A stretch of 64,000 nt of DNA, taken from contig NZ_JAUOQT010000003.1 in the NCBI RefSeq assembly GCF_030547245.1, positions 496,001-560,000 on the forward strand, read 5' to 3'. Below the pieces are notes generated by a model. That model made no database searches. It was not told where the DNA came from and saw only the letters and a list, made by a program, of their open reading frames with translations. Of the stretch, positions 53,421 through 61,802 are shown one piece after another. This DNA comes from Oceanihabitans sp. 2_MG-2023. GTDB taxonomy: Bacteria > Bacteroidota > Bacteroidia > Flavobacteriales > Flavobacteriaceae. Both the position numbers and the translations under genes were made by a program. Position 1 is the first letter of the stretch; each line of letters opens with the position of its first letter.

Positions 53421-55391
53421 TTACTCAATATCTTCTCCTAGAGACCATTTAATTGGCACATCTGAATCTGCAGCAGAAACTCTGATATAACCTTGCATTT
53501 CTTGGTGCAATGCAGAACAGAAATCTGTACAATAGAAAGGCCATACACCAACTTGTTTAGGTTCCCAAACAGATGATTTTGTTTGTCCTGGCATTATCAA
53601 TAATTCTGAATTGTTTTGACCAAGTACAGCAAATCCATGAGGTACATCAAAATCTTGCTCTAAATTAGTAACGTGGAAAAAGACTTTGTCTCCTACTTTT
53701 ACACCTTCAATATTATCTGGTGAGAAGTGACTCCTAATAGTGGTCATATAAATATGAACTTCGTTTCCGTCTCTTACTACTTTAGTTTCAGCATCAGATT
53801 TTGCAGCATATGGGTGTTTGTTATCTGCTAACTTATAGATTTTTTGAGATTGCTCTTTAATAAGACTTGCTTCCATTGCTGCTGCGTAATGTGGCTCACC
53901 ATGTGTTGGAAAATCTAATAATAATTCCATTTTTTCTCCCGAAATATCATACAACTGGGCAGAATGCTCCATTTCTGGACCCGTTGGTAAATAACGATCT
54001 TTTGTTATTTTGTTCATTGCAAACATGTATTTACCTTGAGGTTTCCCTGAGTTTCCTCCAGGAATTGTTAAGTGACCAACAGAGTAATATGTAGGTTTTC
54101 TGTCGATAACTTCCCAAGTTCCTATTTTCCATTTTACAACTTCAGAAGAAATAAAGAATGTAGTATATGCATTTCCTTGGCCATCAAACTCTGTGTGTAA
54201 TGGTCCTAATCCTGGTTGCTCTACAACGCCAGCTAAAACATCTTCGAAATTTAAAATAGGAATGCCGTAAGCTTCACCTGCAAATTTCTCTTTTTCAATA
54301 GCATCTAACATTTTTGTAAATGAATGCACGGTTAAATTAGCAGATAATTTTCCGTTACCAACTATGTATTCACCAGAAGGGTCAACATCACAACCATGTG
54401 GTGATTTTGGTGTTGGTATGAAATAAACAGCTCCAGGAACATCAATTGGGTTTACAACACGAACCTCTTTATTCATAGTAGATTTTGCTGTATGTGTATG
54501 CTCATCATATACATTATGTGTATAATTAGCTGGCATCATTTTTCCACCACCATTATTTACATATTCTTCAATTTTTTTCCAGTTTATAGCTGCAATAAAA
54601 TCTTTATCGTTTTGAGATGCATTCACCTCTAAAAGCGTACTAGCTTCTTCTGTATTATATGTTGTAAAGAAGAACCAACCGTGAGATTTCCCACGTCCTG
54701 GATGTGATAAATCGTAGTTAAAACCTGGCATTAAAACTTGAAATTTAATATCCATGTTTCCTGTTTCTGGTGCTACGCTAATAAAAGATAAGGCTCCTTG
54801 AAAGTTTCCTTTGTAATCTTTAATTGGCATATCTCGTTGCGGGATTGGCACAGAAAAACGTGTTCCTGCAACTACATATTCTGTGTTTTCGGTTACAAAA
54901 GAAGAACTGTGGTTGCCAGCACTATTTGGAACCTCAATAATTTCTTCTGTTTCAAATGTGGTAAGGCTAATTCTTGCAATACGCGGTGTATTATTTTCAT
55001 TTATAAAAACCCAACGACCATCAATTTCTCCTTTAGATTGCGAAATATCTGGATGGTGAGAATCCCCCCAAGGAATAAATCCGTGAGAAGTATTTAACAT
55101 AGGTTTAGTCTCTTCAGAATAACCATAACCAGATGTTGGAAACTGTGAAAACACAGGAATCTCTTTAAACATTCTCCCAGAAGGTAAACCATAAACGGTT
55201 AAATTACCACTATATCCACCAGATATAAAAGCGTAATGTGAGTCATACTCTCCAGGAGCTATATAAACTTTCTCTGCAATATTATTTGCAAGGGCTCCAG
55301 ATTTAGAGTTGGATTTGTTCCCGTTATTACAACTTGTAAACCCTAAAAGGATAATAAGCGTTGCAATGCTTGATGTTAGTATTCTTTTCAT
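53421..55391 (-). CDS. nosZ: Nitrous oxide reductase, clade II
   Basis: 656 residues. It has a Sec/lipoprotein-type signal (LGFTSC) and no twin-arginine motif, marking the clade II form. The N-terminal beta-propeller carries CuZ histidines (DSHHPD around residue 111, and later DEHTHTAKST and SPHGCDVDPSGE). The C-terminal cupredoxin domain has the CuA site Cys621-TDF-Cys625-SAL-His629 with Met in HQEMQ. It reduces N2O to N2 in the periplasm. The lipobox suggests it is membrane anchored. It is in an operon behind a cytochrome c and a fasciclin protein and has its own downstream hairpin. Confidence 0.97.
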   Translation of the reverse strand: MKRILTSSIATLIILLGFTSCNNGNKSNSKSGALANNIAEKVYIAPGEYDSHYAFISGGYSGNLTVYGLPSGRMFKEIPVFSQFPTSGYGYSEETKPMLNTSHGFIPWGDSHHPDISQSKGEIDGRWVFINENNTPRIARISLTTFETEEIIEVPNSAGNHSSSFVTENTEYVVAGTRFSVPIPQRDMPIKDYKGNFQGALSFISVAPETGNMDIKFQVLMPGFNYDLSHPGRGKSHGWFFFTTYNTEEASTLLEVNASQNDKDFIAAINWKKIEEYVNNGGGKMMPANYTHNVYDEHTHTAKSTMNKEVRVVNPIDVPGAVYFIPTPKSPHGCDVDPSGEYIVGNGKLSANLTVHSFTKMLDAIEKEKFAGEAYGIPILNFEDVLAGVVEQPGLGPLHTEFDGQGNAYTTFFISSEVVKWKIGTWEVIDRKPTYYSVGHLTIPGGNSGKPQGKYMFAMNKITKDRYLPTGPEMEHSAQLYDISGEKMELLLDFPTHGEPHYAAAMEASLIKEQSQKIYKLADNKHPYAAKSDAETKVVRDGNEVHIYMTTIRSHFSPDNIEGVKVGDKVFFHVTNLEQDFDVPHGFAVLGQNNSELLIMPGQTKSSVWEPKQVGVWPFYCTDFCSALHQEMQGYIRVSAADSDVPIKWSLGEDIE

Positions 55392-55419
55392 TATTTTAAT
55401 ATTTTATTTAGTGTTTCAA

Positions 55420-55989
55420 TTATTCAGTTGGTGGCATTAACACTTTGTCTATTATGTGTACAATACCATTACCGGCAGGCATGCTAGCAAGAATTTTTGC
55501 TCCTCCAATCATTGGCTCACCATCTACTACCTCTACTTTTACATAGCCATTATTTGCTTGACCTAGTTTTTTAAATTTCTTTAAAAAGTCTTTAGAATAG
55601 TTGCCTGGTGTTACATGATACTTTAAAATATTTGCTAAAGCATCTTTGTTTTCTGGTTTTAATAAATTTTCAACTGTACCTTCTGGTAATGCTGCAAAGG
55701 CTTCATTAGTTGGTGCAAAAACCATTAATGGTCCTGCGTTTACTAAAACATTTTCTAATGCTGCTGCTTGTACTGCGGCTACTAACGTAGTATGATCTTT
55801 AGAACCAATTGCAATACTTAAAACGGTGGTACTTCCATCATCTTCAATAAATGCTTGTCCAGTTTTTTGTGTTGTAGCTTGTGTTTCTACTTCTGTGCTT
55901 GTGTTTGCATTTTCTGTATTACTGTCTTTGCAAGCACTTAATAAAGTCATTGCAGCAAAAACAAAAAGCATATTCTTAATTCGTTTCAT
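55420..55989 (-). CDS. Fasciclin (FAS1) domain lipoprotein
   Basis: 189 residues. Lipobox at LLSAC. The FAS1 domain runs about 55-185: SIAIGSKDHTTLVAAVQAA, the H1 motif VFAPTNEAFAALPEGTVENLL, and the H2 region ILKYHVTPGNYS and GNGIVHIIDKVLMPP. FAS1 domains mediate adhesion or protein contacts. Its position between the cytochrome c gene and nosZ, in the same operon, is unexplained; anchoring NosZ or the cytochrome is one possibility (inference). Confidence 0.9.
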   Translation of the reverse strand: MKRIKNMLFVFAAMTLLSACKDSNTENANTSTEVETQATTQKTGQAFIEDDGSTTVLSIAIGSKDHTTLVAAVQAAALENVLVNAGPLMVFAPTNEAFAALPEGTVENLLKPENKDALANILKYHVTPGNYSKDFLKKFKKLGQANNGYVKVEVVDGEPMIGGAKILASMPAGNGIVHIIDKVLMPPTE

Positions 55990-55995
55990 AACGAT

Positions 55996-56499
55996 TTATT
56001 TAAGAGTTCTAAAATATTCTAAAACAGCTCTTGCTTCTTTTTCAGTAAGGTGTTGGTTTGCCATTGGTGCACCATTAAACTCGATTAGTAACTCTTTTGC
56101 TAATGGATCTTCTTTTACCATTTGCTCTGGATTTAAAATCATGTTCATTACCCATTCTGGAGTTCTTCTTTCTAGAATACCTTTTGGAGCTGGGCCAATA
56201 AATTTTTTGTCTGCTCTATGGCAAGCTGTACACATTTTCTTATAAACATCTTCCCCGTGTGTTGCCATTGCTTGATCTATTTCAGCACCAAGTGTAATAG
56301 ATTTTATTGGGCCAACACCTTTATTGTCTAAATTTACTTTTTTAGAAGCAGAAACCTTTTCTGCTTTTGGAGTTGCAGCTTTTTCTGTTGTTGCCTTTTT
56401 TTGATAAGAGAATCCTTCTTTTTTCTTTTCTTCTTTGCCTCCACAACTTACTAGAAGTGTTACAAATAATACCATCAATAATTTTAGTGTTGTTTTCAT
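55996..56499 (-). CDS. Class I cytochrome c lipoprotein, likely electron donor to NosZ
   Basis: 167 residues. Lipobox at LLVSC (Cys19), a Lys/Glu-rich tether to about residue 60, then one heme c site Cys90-TACH94 with KFIGPAP after it. The Met of NGAPMANQHLT is the likely axial ligand, and the C-terminal helix ends EARAVLEYFRTLK. As the first gene of the nos operon, with a lipid anchor, it is the probable electron donor to NosZ. Its promoter is the Fnr-type site 5. Confidence 0.9.
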   Translation of the reverse strand: MKTTLKLLMVLFVTLLVSCGGKEEKKKEGFSYQKKATTEKAATPKAEKVSASKKVNLDNKGVGPIKSITLGAEIDQAMATHGEDVYKKMCTACHRADKKFIGPAPKGILERRTPEWVMNMILNPEQMVKEDPLAKELLIEFNGAPMANQHLTEKEARAVLEYFRTLK

Positions 56500-56529
56500 C
56501 TGTTTTAGTTATTGGTTATTTTAATACTG

Positions 56530-56572
56530 TAAATTTACTTTGAAAACTTATTTTAAAACATGACATTTATCA
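56530..56572 (-). promoter_or_regulatory. Fnr-type site and promoter of the nos operon (site 5)
   Basis: On the plus strand TGACATTTATCA lies at 56561-56572; read on the minus strand it is TGATAAATGTCA followed by TGTTTT. TAAATTTA (56530-56537, minus) is a TAnnTTTR-like box beginning 29.5 bp from the site centre. The cytochrome c ATG is about 30 bp further. Confidence 0.75.
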
Positions 56573-56612
56573 TATTTAGGACAAAATTGTCTTAATTAAA
56601 AATCATGTATAA

Positions 56613-56637
56613 AAAAGCCGAACATTGTTCGGCTTTT
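56613..56637 (-). terminator. Terminator of the hemN-usp operon
   Basis: AAAAGCCGAAC and GTTCGGCTTTT form a perfect 11-bp stem with a 3-base loop, followed on the minus strand by a run of T. It lies about 50 bp past the usp stop codon. Confidence 0.85.
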
Positions 56638-56689
56638 CACTCACTTTAAATTTAATTAATTAACTACTAAGACCTCTTTTAAAGTGAAA

Positions 56690-57523
56690 CTAAATTTTAA
56701 ATGTCATCACTGGCAAAGTAGAATGATTTGCTATATCTTCAGAAATACTACCTTCAAAGAAATGCGCTAAACCTTTTCTACCATGTGTTGCAACTGCAAC
56801 TAAATCTGCACCAACAATATTAGAATAATTTAACACTCCTTGTTCAATAGTATAATCATTAACATAAGCAACATTTTTCATCTTGTCTAGATTTCCATCT
56901 GCTTTTTTCAAAAAAGTTGCCACACGTTTTTCTATTTCGGTAGAGCTTCTAAAGCGATTATCTGGCAGGTTTACATAGACTAAATGCACTTTCGTATTTA
57001 AAGCTTCAAACAACTTACTAGCGTTTAGATATGGAGCTACTGCTTCATCAGAAAAATCGGAAGCAAAAATCACATTTTCAAAATCGGTTAAAATAGGATT
57101 TTGCTTTATAACTAATACAGGAATATTAGAATGTCTTACTACTTTTTCTGTGTTAGAACCAACAAGTACTTCTTTTAATCCACTTGCACCATGCGAGCCC
57201 ATTATTATTAAATCTACATCATGCTCTTTAGCTACTTCACTAACTTCGCTAAACACTTTAAAGTGTTTTACTAAAGGAGTCACATTTACGTCTTGTAAAT
57301 AGTCTTTATTTAAAAATTCTTGAAACTTTTGCTCTGCTAATTTTAAATAAAAAACGGTTTCTTCTTGTTGCAAGTTTTCTGCACTAGAGATTAAAGCATT
57401 CGATAATTCTAGCATGTGTAATGCTAATATTTCTGCATTATATTTTTTTGCTAAAACAGCAGCTGTTTCTAATGCGTATTCTGAGTGTTCCGAAAAATCT
57501 ATTGGTACAATAATTTTTTTCAT
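56690..57523 (-). CDS. Universal stress protein, tandem-domain
   Basis: 277 residues with two Usp domains. Domain 1 (1-150): KKIIVPIDFSEHSEYALETAAVLAKKY and LIIMGSHGASGLKEVLVGSNTEKVVRHSNIPVLVIK. Domain 2 (155-277): NVIFASDFSDEAVAPYL and LVAVATHGRKGLAHFFEGSISEDIANHSTLPVMTF. Both have the G-x2-G-x9-G-type nucleotide loop, unlike the Usp at 47388. It lies 21 bp after hemN and is probably co-expressed with it under the Fnr-type site 6. Confidence 0.92.
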   Translation of the reverse strand: MKKIIVPIDFSEHSEYALETAAVLAKKYNAEILALHMLELSNALISSAENLQQEETVFYLKLAEQKFQEFLNKDYLQDVNVTPLVKHFKVFSEVSEVAKEHDVDLIIMGSHGASGLKEVLVGSNTEKVVRHSNIPVLVIKQNPILTDFENVIFASDFSDEAVAPYLNASKLFEALNTKVHLVYVNLPDNRFRSSTEIEKRVATFLKKADGNLDKMKNVAYVNDYTIEQGVLNYSNIVGADLVAVATHGRKGLAHFFEGSISEDIANHSTLPVMTFKI

Positions 57524-57544
57524 GGTTTTTATCGTTTTATGGTT

Positions 57545-58909
57545 TTAAATGGTCATTGAAAATAGTTGGGCTTCTGGCTTACTACGTTGAAGAAGTAAAT
57601 CGAAAGCCATACAAATATTTCGAACAAAGGGTTTTCCTTTATCGGTAATTATTATTTTATTGGAAAAGATTTCAATTAGTTCATCTTGTTCCATTTCTTT
57701 AAGTTTTATTAAGGTATCTGGTAATTCTGCAAAATAATTTTCTGTTGCTGTCCAAGAAGTTTCAAATTGACACATTAGATTTAAAATATGTTTTCTAATA
57801 ATTAAATCTTCATCTAATAAAATATGTCCTCGATACACAGGAATTATTCCTTCATCTACCAAATGGTAATACGCTTCAATTCCTTTAACATTTTGAGCAA
57901 AACCATACCAACTATCGCTAATTGAAGAAACACCTAGACCAATCATTGCCTTTGTTTTTGAGGCTGTATACCCCATAAAATTTCTATGCAATTCTTTCTT
58001 TATAGTTGCTTTATATAAGGTATCTGTTGGTAATGCAAAGTGATCCATCCCTATTTCTACATAATCTGCTTGAAAAAGCATTTCTTTACCCAATTCGTAT
58101 TGCTTACGTTTACTTTCTGCTGTTGGCAAATCGTTATCTTTATACCCACGTTGCCCGTTACCTTTAATCCATGGTACATGCGCATAGCTATAAAAAGCAA
58201 TTCTATCTGGTTTTAATAATTTGGTTTTATTAATGGTTTCTTGAACATGTGCTTCGGTTTGAAATGGCAAGCCAAAAATAATATCATGACTTATAGAGGT
58301 ATAGCCAATTTCTCGTGCAGTTTCTGTTACACGTTTTACGTTTTCAAAAGGTTGTATTCTATGTATAGCTTTTTGAACCGTTTCATTATAGTCTTGTACA
58401 CCAAAACTTACACGTTTAAAACCTAAATTATATAAGGCTTGTAAATGTTCTTTTGTGGTGTTATTTGGATGACCTTCAAAACTAAACGCATAATTTTCAG
58501 CAAGGGTTGCTTTTCTTAAAATTCCAGCAATTAAATATTCTAAGTTTTCTGGTGTAAAAAAAGTAGGTGTTCCACCTCCTAAATGTAATTCTTTAATATT
58601 GGGTTTCTTTTCTAATAAGTCACAGTAAAGTTTCCATTCTTTTAAAACAGCTGTAATATAAGGAGTCTCTACTTCATGTCTTTTCGTAATACGTTTATTA
58701 CAGCCACAAAAGGTGCATAAGCTTTCACAAAAAGGCAAATGGATATAAAGGCTAATACCTTCGGAGTCATTACTTTCTTGAAAAGATTCTATTAAAGAAG
58801 CTTTCCATTTTTTTAATGAGAATGTATTGTTATTCCAATACGGAACTGTAGGATAACTCGTATAACGAGGACCTGCTATATTATATTTATTAACTAGTAA
58901 ATTTGCCAT
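57545..58909 (-). CDS. hemN: Oxygen-independent coproporphyrinogen III oxidase
   Basis: 454 residues from the ATG at 58909; the frame runs open to 58963 but that start would sit inside the regulatory site. The radical-SAM cluster is C61-x3-C65-x2-C68 with Cys70 (PFCESLCTFCGCNK). YTSYPTVP at the start, the SAM-site GGGTPTFF and ISYSH-like segments match HemN proper rather than HemW. It makes protoporphyrinogen IX without oxygen, which keeps heme supply for the cbb3 oxidase and cytochromes at low oxygen. It is preceded by the Fnr-type site 6. Confidence 0.94.
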   Translation of the reverse strand: MANLLVNKYNIAGPRYTSYPTVPYWNNNTFSLKKWKASLIESFQESNDSEGISLYIHLPFCESLCTFCGCNKRITKRHEVETPYITAVLKEWKLYCDLLEKKPNIKELHLGGGTPTFFTPENLEYLIAGILRKATLAENYAFSFEGHPNNTTKEHLQALYNLGFKRVSFGVQDYNETVQKAIHRIQPFENVKRVTETAREIGYTSISHDIIFGLPFQTEAHVQETINKTKLLKPDRIAFYSYAHVPWIKGNGQRGYKDNDLPTAESKRKQYELGKEMLFQADYVEIGMDHFALPTDTLYKATIKKELHRNFMGYTASKTKAMIGLGVSSISDSWYGFAQNVKGIEAYYHLVDEGIIPVYRGHILLDEDLIIRKHILNLMCQFETSWTATENYFAELPDTLIKLKEMEQDELIEIFSNKIIITDKGKPFVRNICMAFDLLLQRSKPEAQLFSMTI

Positions 58910-58926
58910 ACCTAAAAATTCTACAC

Positions 58927-58969
58927 CAAAATTACACCGCTTATACCTAAAAAAATATGACATATATCA
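58927..58969 (-). promoter_or_regulatory. Fnr-type site and promoter of hemN (site 6)
   Basis: TGACATATATCA on the plus strand (58958-58969), read on the minus as TGATATATGTCA followed by TATTTT. TAATTTTG (58927-58934, minus) is an exact TAnnTTTG beginning 29.5 bp from the site centre; the hemN ATG is 17 bp further. In the other direction, towards yceI, no -7 box of the same form is seen at this distance. Confidence 0.8.
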
Positions 58970-59062
58970 TATTAAAAATAATTGCTGTTACTAAGAATTT
59001 AATATGTACTTGCAGAAACCCTTTTATCTACTTAACTTTACTGAAACATTTAAAATTTAATC

Positions 59063-59692
59063 ATGAAAATCACAAAACTCCTTACAATATTAGCTGTAAT
59101 TTCTTTACTATTTACTTCTTGTAAAAGTGAAAAAAAAGACAAGGAAATACAAAATATAGAAAACGCTGAAACAACAAATCTATTTGTTATAAAGCCAGAG
59201 GCAACTGCCGTAAAATGGACTGCATTTAAAACAACCGATAAAGTACCTGTTGGAGGAGAATTTGCAACATTAAATTTTGAAAACAAATCTGGAGCTACTC
59301 CTGAAGAAGCTTTAAACAATTTAAATTTTTCAATTCCGGTAAGTAGTTTATTTACCAAAGATGATACTAGAGATGCTAAATTAAAAGCATCTTTCTTTGG
59401 AGCGATGTTAGATACTGATTTAATAAAAGGAATTATTAAGTATTCTAATGGGAAATATTTAGCCTCTATAACAATGAATGGAGTCACTGAAGATTTACCA
59501 TTAGAAGTAAGTATTACTGAGGAAAGACGAGTTGCGATGAAAGCGACAATGGATCTTAAAAAATGGAATGCTTTAAGTGCTTTAGAAACATTAAACAAAG
59601 TATGTTTTGACTTACATAAAGGTGCAGATGGCGTAAGTAAAACTTGGGAAGATGTTAATATAGAAATCAGTACGTTTTTAAGAGATAAATAA
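59063..59692 (+). CDS. YceI-family lipoprotein
   Basis: 209 residues. Lipobox at LLFTSC. The YceI beta-barrel covers about 38-205: VKWTAFKTTDKVPVGGEF at the start and the ending WEDVNIEISTFLRDK. The family binds polyisoprenoids or other amphiphiles in a barrel; some members protect against stress. It is divergent from hemN, sharing a 150-bp intergenic region with it, and 85 bp upstream of the superoxide dismutase. Confidence 0.88.
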   Translation: MKITKLLTILAVISLLFTSCKSEKKDKEIQNIENAETTNLFVIKPEATAVKWTAFKTTDKVPVGGEFATLNFENKSGATPEEALNNLNFSIPVSSLFTKDDTRDAKLKASFFGAMLDTDLIKGIIKYSNGKYLASITMNGVTEDLPLEVSITEERRVAMKATMDLKKWNALSALETLNKVCFDLHKGADGVSKTWEDVNIEISTFLRDK

Positions 59693-59777
59693 AAAAGTAA
59701 AAAACCATCCTATTACTAATTTGTTATTAGACATAATATATGCTAACTTTAGTATTTCATATAAAACCCATTTAACA

Positions 59778-60329
59778 ATGAAAAGAAGTTCAATTTTTAT
59801 TTTAGCATTAAGTATCATTTTTGCTGTTAGCTGTAAAAAAGAAGTAAAACAGGAAACAGGAACCACAGAAGCAATGAAAGCTAAAAAAGTAAAAATGAAA
59901 CTAGAGCCTAAAAGCGACAGTAAAGTAAAAGGTAATATTGCTTTTACGGAAGAAGATGGAAAAATTAGAATGGTTGCTATGGTTGAAGGATTAGAGGCAG
60001 GAACACATGCAATACATATACATGAAAAAGCAGATTGTTCGTCTGCAGACGGCACTTCTTCTGGAGGACATTGGAATCCAACGGCACAACCACATGGAAA
60101 ATGGGGAGATACTGCAGGATACCACAAAGGGGATATTGGTAATCTAACCGCAAATGAAGATGGACGCGCTTTTTTAGAATTTTCAACGAATGAGTGGTGT
60201 ATAGGCTGTGGAGACAAAAACAAGGATATATTAGGAAAAGCAGTTATTGTTCATGCAGGTGCAGATGATTATGGACAACCTACGGGAAATGCAGGAGGCC
60301 GTATTAGCTGTGGCGGTATTATTGAATAA
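59778..60329 (+). CDS. sodC: Cu/Zn superoxide dismutase, lipoprotein
   Basis: 183 residues from the ATG at 59778, chosen because the lipoprotein signal (IIFAVSC) follows directly. Metal-binding segments are GTHAIHIHEKADC (copper His), GGHWNPTAQPHGKWG (bridging and zinc His), AGYHKGDIGNL and KAVIVHAGADDYGQPTGNAGGRISCG (second copper His, disulfide Cys). It removes superoxide in the periplasm or outer-membrane lumen. A terminator follows. Confidence 0.95.
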   Translation: MKRSSIFILALSIIFAVSCKKEVKQETGTTEAMKAKKVKMKLEPKSDSKVKGNIAFTEEDGKIRMVAMVEGLEAGTHAIHIHEKADCSSADGTSSGGHWNPTAQPHGKWGDTAGYHKGDIGNLTANEDGRAFLEFSTNEWCIGCGDKNKDILGKAVIVHAGADDYGQPTGNAGGRISCGGIIE

Positions 60330-60346
60330 CAACAACATAATTTATA

Positions 60347-60378
60347 TTAAAAAAAGGCACAAAATTGTGCCTTTTTTT
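60347..60378 (+). terminator. Terminator after sodC
   Basis: AAAAAAGGCACA and TGTGCCTTTTTT form a perfect 12-bp stem around AAAT, followed by more T. Confidence 0.9.
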
Positions 60379-60437
60379 ATATTTATAATACCTATATTGT
60401 TCCATAATTTATTGTTAAAACAAATTATTAATATTAC

Positions 60438-60968
60438 ATGCAATTAGAACTTCTCGTTTCTAAATTTCAAGAAAAAGACGAAAAAGCTTTCGAAACACTT
60501 TACAATATGTATAGTGAAAGTATGCATGGGGTAATTTTTAATATTGTAAGGGACCCTGACATTGCTCAAGAAATTATGCAAGATGTTTTTATAAAAGCAT
60601 GGCATAAAGCAGATTCCTACTCTGCTAAAAAAGGTCGTTTTTTTACTTGGATCTTAAACATAGCACGCAATGCAGCCATAGATAAAACACGTTCTAAAAA
60701 TTTTAAGAACACAAAACAAAACCTTAACTCCGATTTTTTCGTAGATATCATTGAAAGCAACGAAAGTTTAGACGATCAAACAGATGCCATTGGTATTAAA
60801 AAGTTTGTTTCTAAACTGGCAGATAAATGTAAACAAGTAATTGAACTGTTATATTTTAAAGGATATACACAAAAAGAAGCTTCGGAAACATTAGAAATGC
60901 CAATTGGTACAATAAAAACTAGAAATAGAAAATGCATAAGCGAATTACGTAATATGCTAGATGTTTAA
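60438..60968 (+). CDS. ECF sigma factor
   Basis: 176 residues. Region 2 (about 15-85): DIAQEIMQDVFIKAWHKADSYSAKKGRFFTWILNIARNAAID; region 4 (about 115-172): LADKCKQVIELLYFKGYTQKEASETLEMPIGTIKTRNRKCI. The TaqDE-like -10 segments resemble the SigK/ECF19-like group that partners with membrane anti-sigma factors of the RskA type. Its stop overlaps the start of the anti-sigma gene, so the pair is coupled. Confidence 0.93.
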   Translation: MQLELLVSKFQEKDEKAFETLYNMYSESMHGVIFNIVRDPDIAQEIMQDVFIKAWHKADSYSAKKGRFFTWILNIARNAAIDKTRSKNFKNTKQNLNSDFFVDIIESNESLDDQTDAIGIKKFVSKLADKCKQVIELLYFKGYTQKEASETLEMPIGTIKTRNRKCISELRNMLDV

Positions 60969-61776
60969 TATGAATACAAAGGAATACATAGAATCTGGAA
61001 TCTTGGAACTTTACGTTGCAGGAACCCTTTCTGAAAAAGAAAGTCAAGAAGTCTATGCGCTTACTTTAAAACACCCTGAACTTCTCGATGAAGTTTTAAA
61101 AATTGAAGCTGCCATAATTAAACTCACAGCTGCAGTTTCACCAAGGGATAGTAAATTATTTTACACTTCTATTAAAGATAAAATAACGAATAATAACGAC
61201 ACTAAAGTTATTCCTCTAGATAACAAACCTAATAAACAATGGTTTACTTATGTTAGTTGGGCAGCTTCTATTGTATTTGCCGCAGGAATGTTATGGTTTG
61301 CTAACCAAAACAACCAACTTAAAGAGCAAATACGAATTGCAGATGTGGATAAAGAATTATTAGAAGTACAAATAGAAAAAGGGAATACCAGCTTAACAGA
61401 AGCAAAAAAACTTATTTCTGTATTAAGAGACAAAGACATTATTCCTGTACCTCTTGCTGGACAAGCAGTATATCCAGAAGCATATGCTAAAGTATATTGG
61501 GATAAAAAGAGTAATAGTATCGTATTAGATGCACAAGGTTTACCAGAACCTCCTAAAGGAAAAGTATATCAAGTATGGTCTTTAAAACTAAATCCGTTAA
61601 CTCCAACAAGTTTAGGTGTTATTGCTGATTTTAATAGTGACGAAAACAAACTATTTACTATAGAAAATGCCAATGCATCTGAAGCGTTTGGTATTACTTT
61701 AGAACCAGAAGGAGGAAGTGAATCTCCTACTCTAGAGCAACTATACACACTTGGTGCTGTTGCCTCTGCACCTTAG
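60961..61776 (+). CDS. Anti-sigma factor, RskA-like
   Basis: 271 residues (start at 60961 or the ATG three codons on). The N-terminal 85 residues are a helical sigma-binding domain with YIESGILELYVAGTLSEKE, as in RskA/anti-sigma-K. One membrane span lies near 100-120 (YVSWAASIVFAAGMLWFA). Then a coiled coil (120-150) and the periplasmic RskA C-terminal domain (about 165-271) with KVYWDKKSNSIVLDAQGLPEPPKGKVYQVWSLKL. It should hold the preceding sigma factor until a periplasmic signal arrives. No regulated-proteolysis site is evident. Confidence 0.92.
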   Translation: MFNMNTKEYIESGILELYVAGTLSEKESQEVYALTLKHPELLDEVLKIEAAIIKLTAAVSPRDSKLFYTSIKDKITNNNDTKVIPLDNKPNKQWFTYVSWAASIVFAAGMLWFANQNNQLKEQIRIADVDKELLEVQIEKGNTSLTEAKKLISVLRDKDIIPVPLAGQAVYPEAYAKVYWDKKSNSIVLDAQGLPEPPKGKVYQVWSLKLNPLTPTSLGVIADFNSDENKLFTIENANASEAFGITLEPEGGSESPTLEQLYTLGAVASAP

Positions 61777-61802
61777 GAAGAATTCAAAATGCGTTCTTTA
61801 TT

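Noticed and set aside
58970-59063. Control of yceI by Fnr-type site 6
   Set aside because: In the plus direction the position 29.5 bp from the site centre reads TAAGAATT, not TAnnTTTG; only the hemN direction fits.
59050-60223. Two reverse-strand open frames of about 180 residues over yceI and sodC
   Set aside because: They are antisense to genes with clear families, have unlikely composition and no start context.
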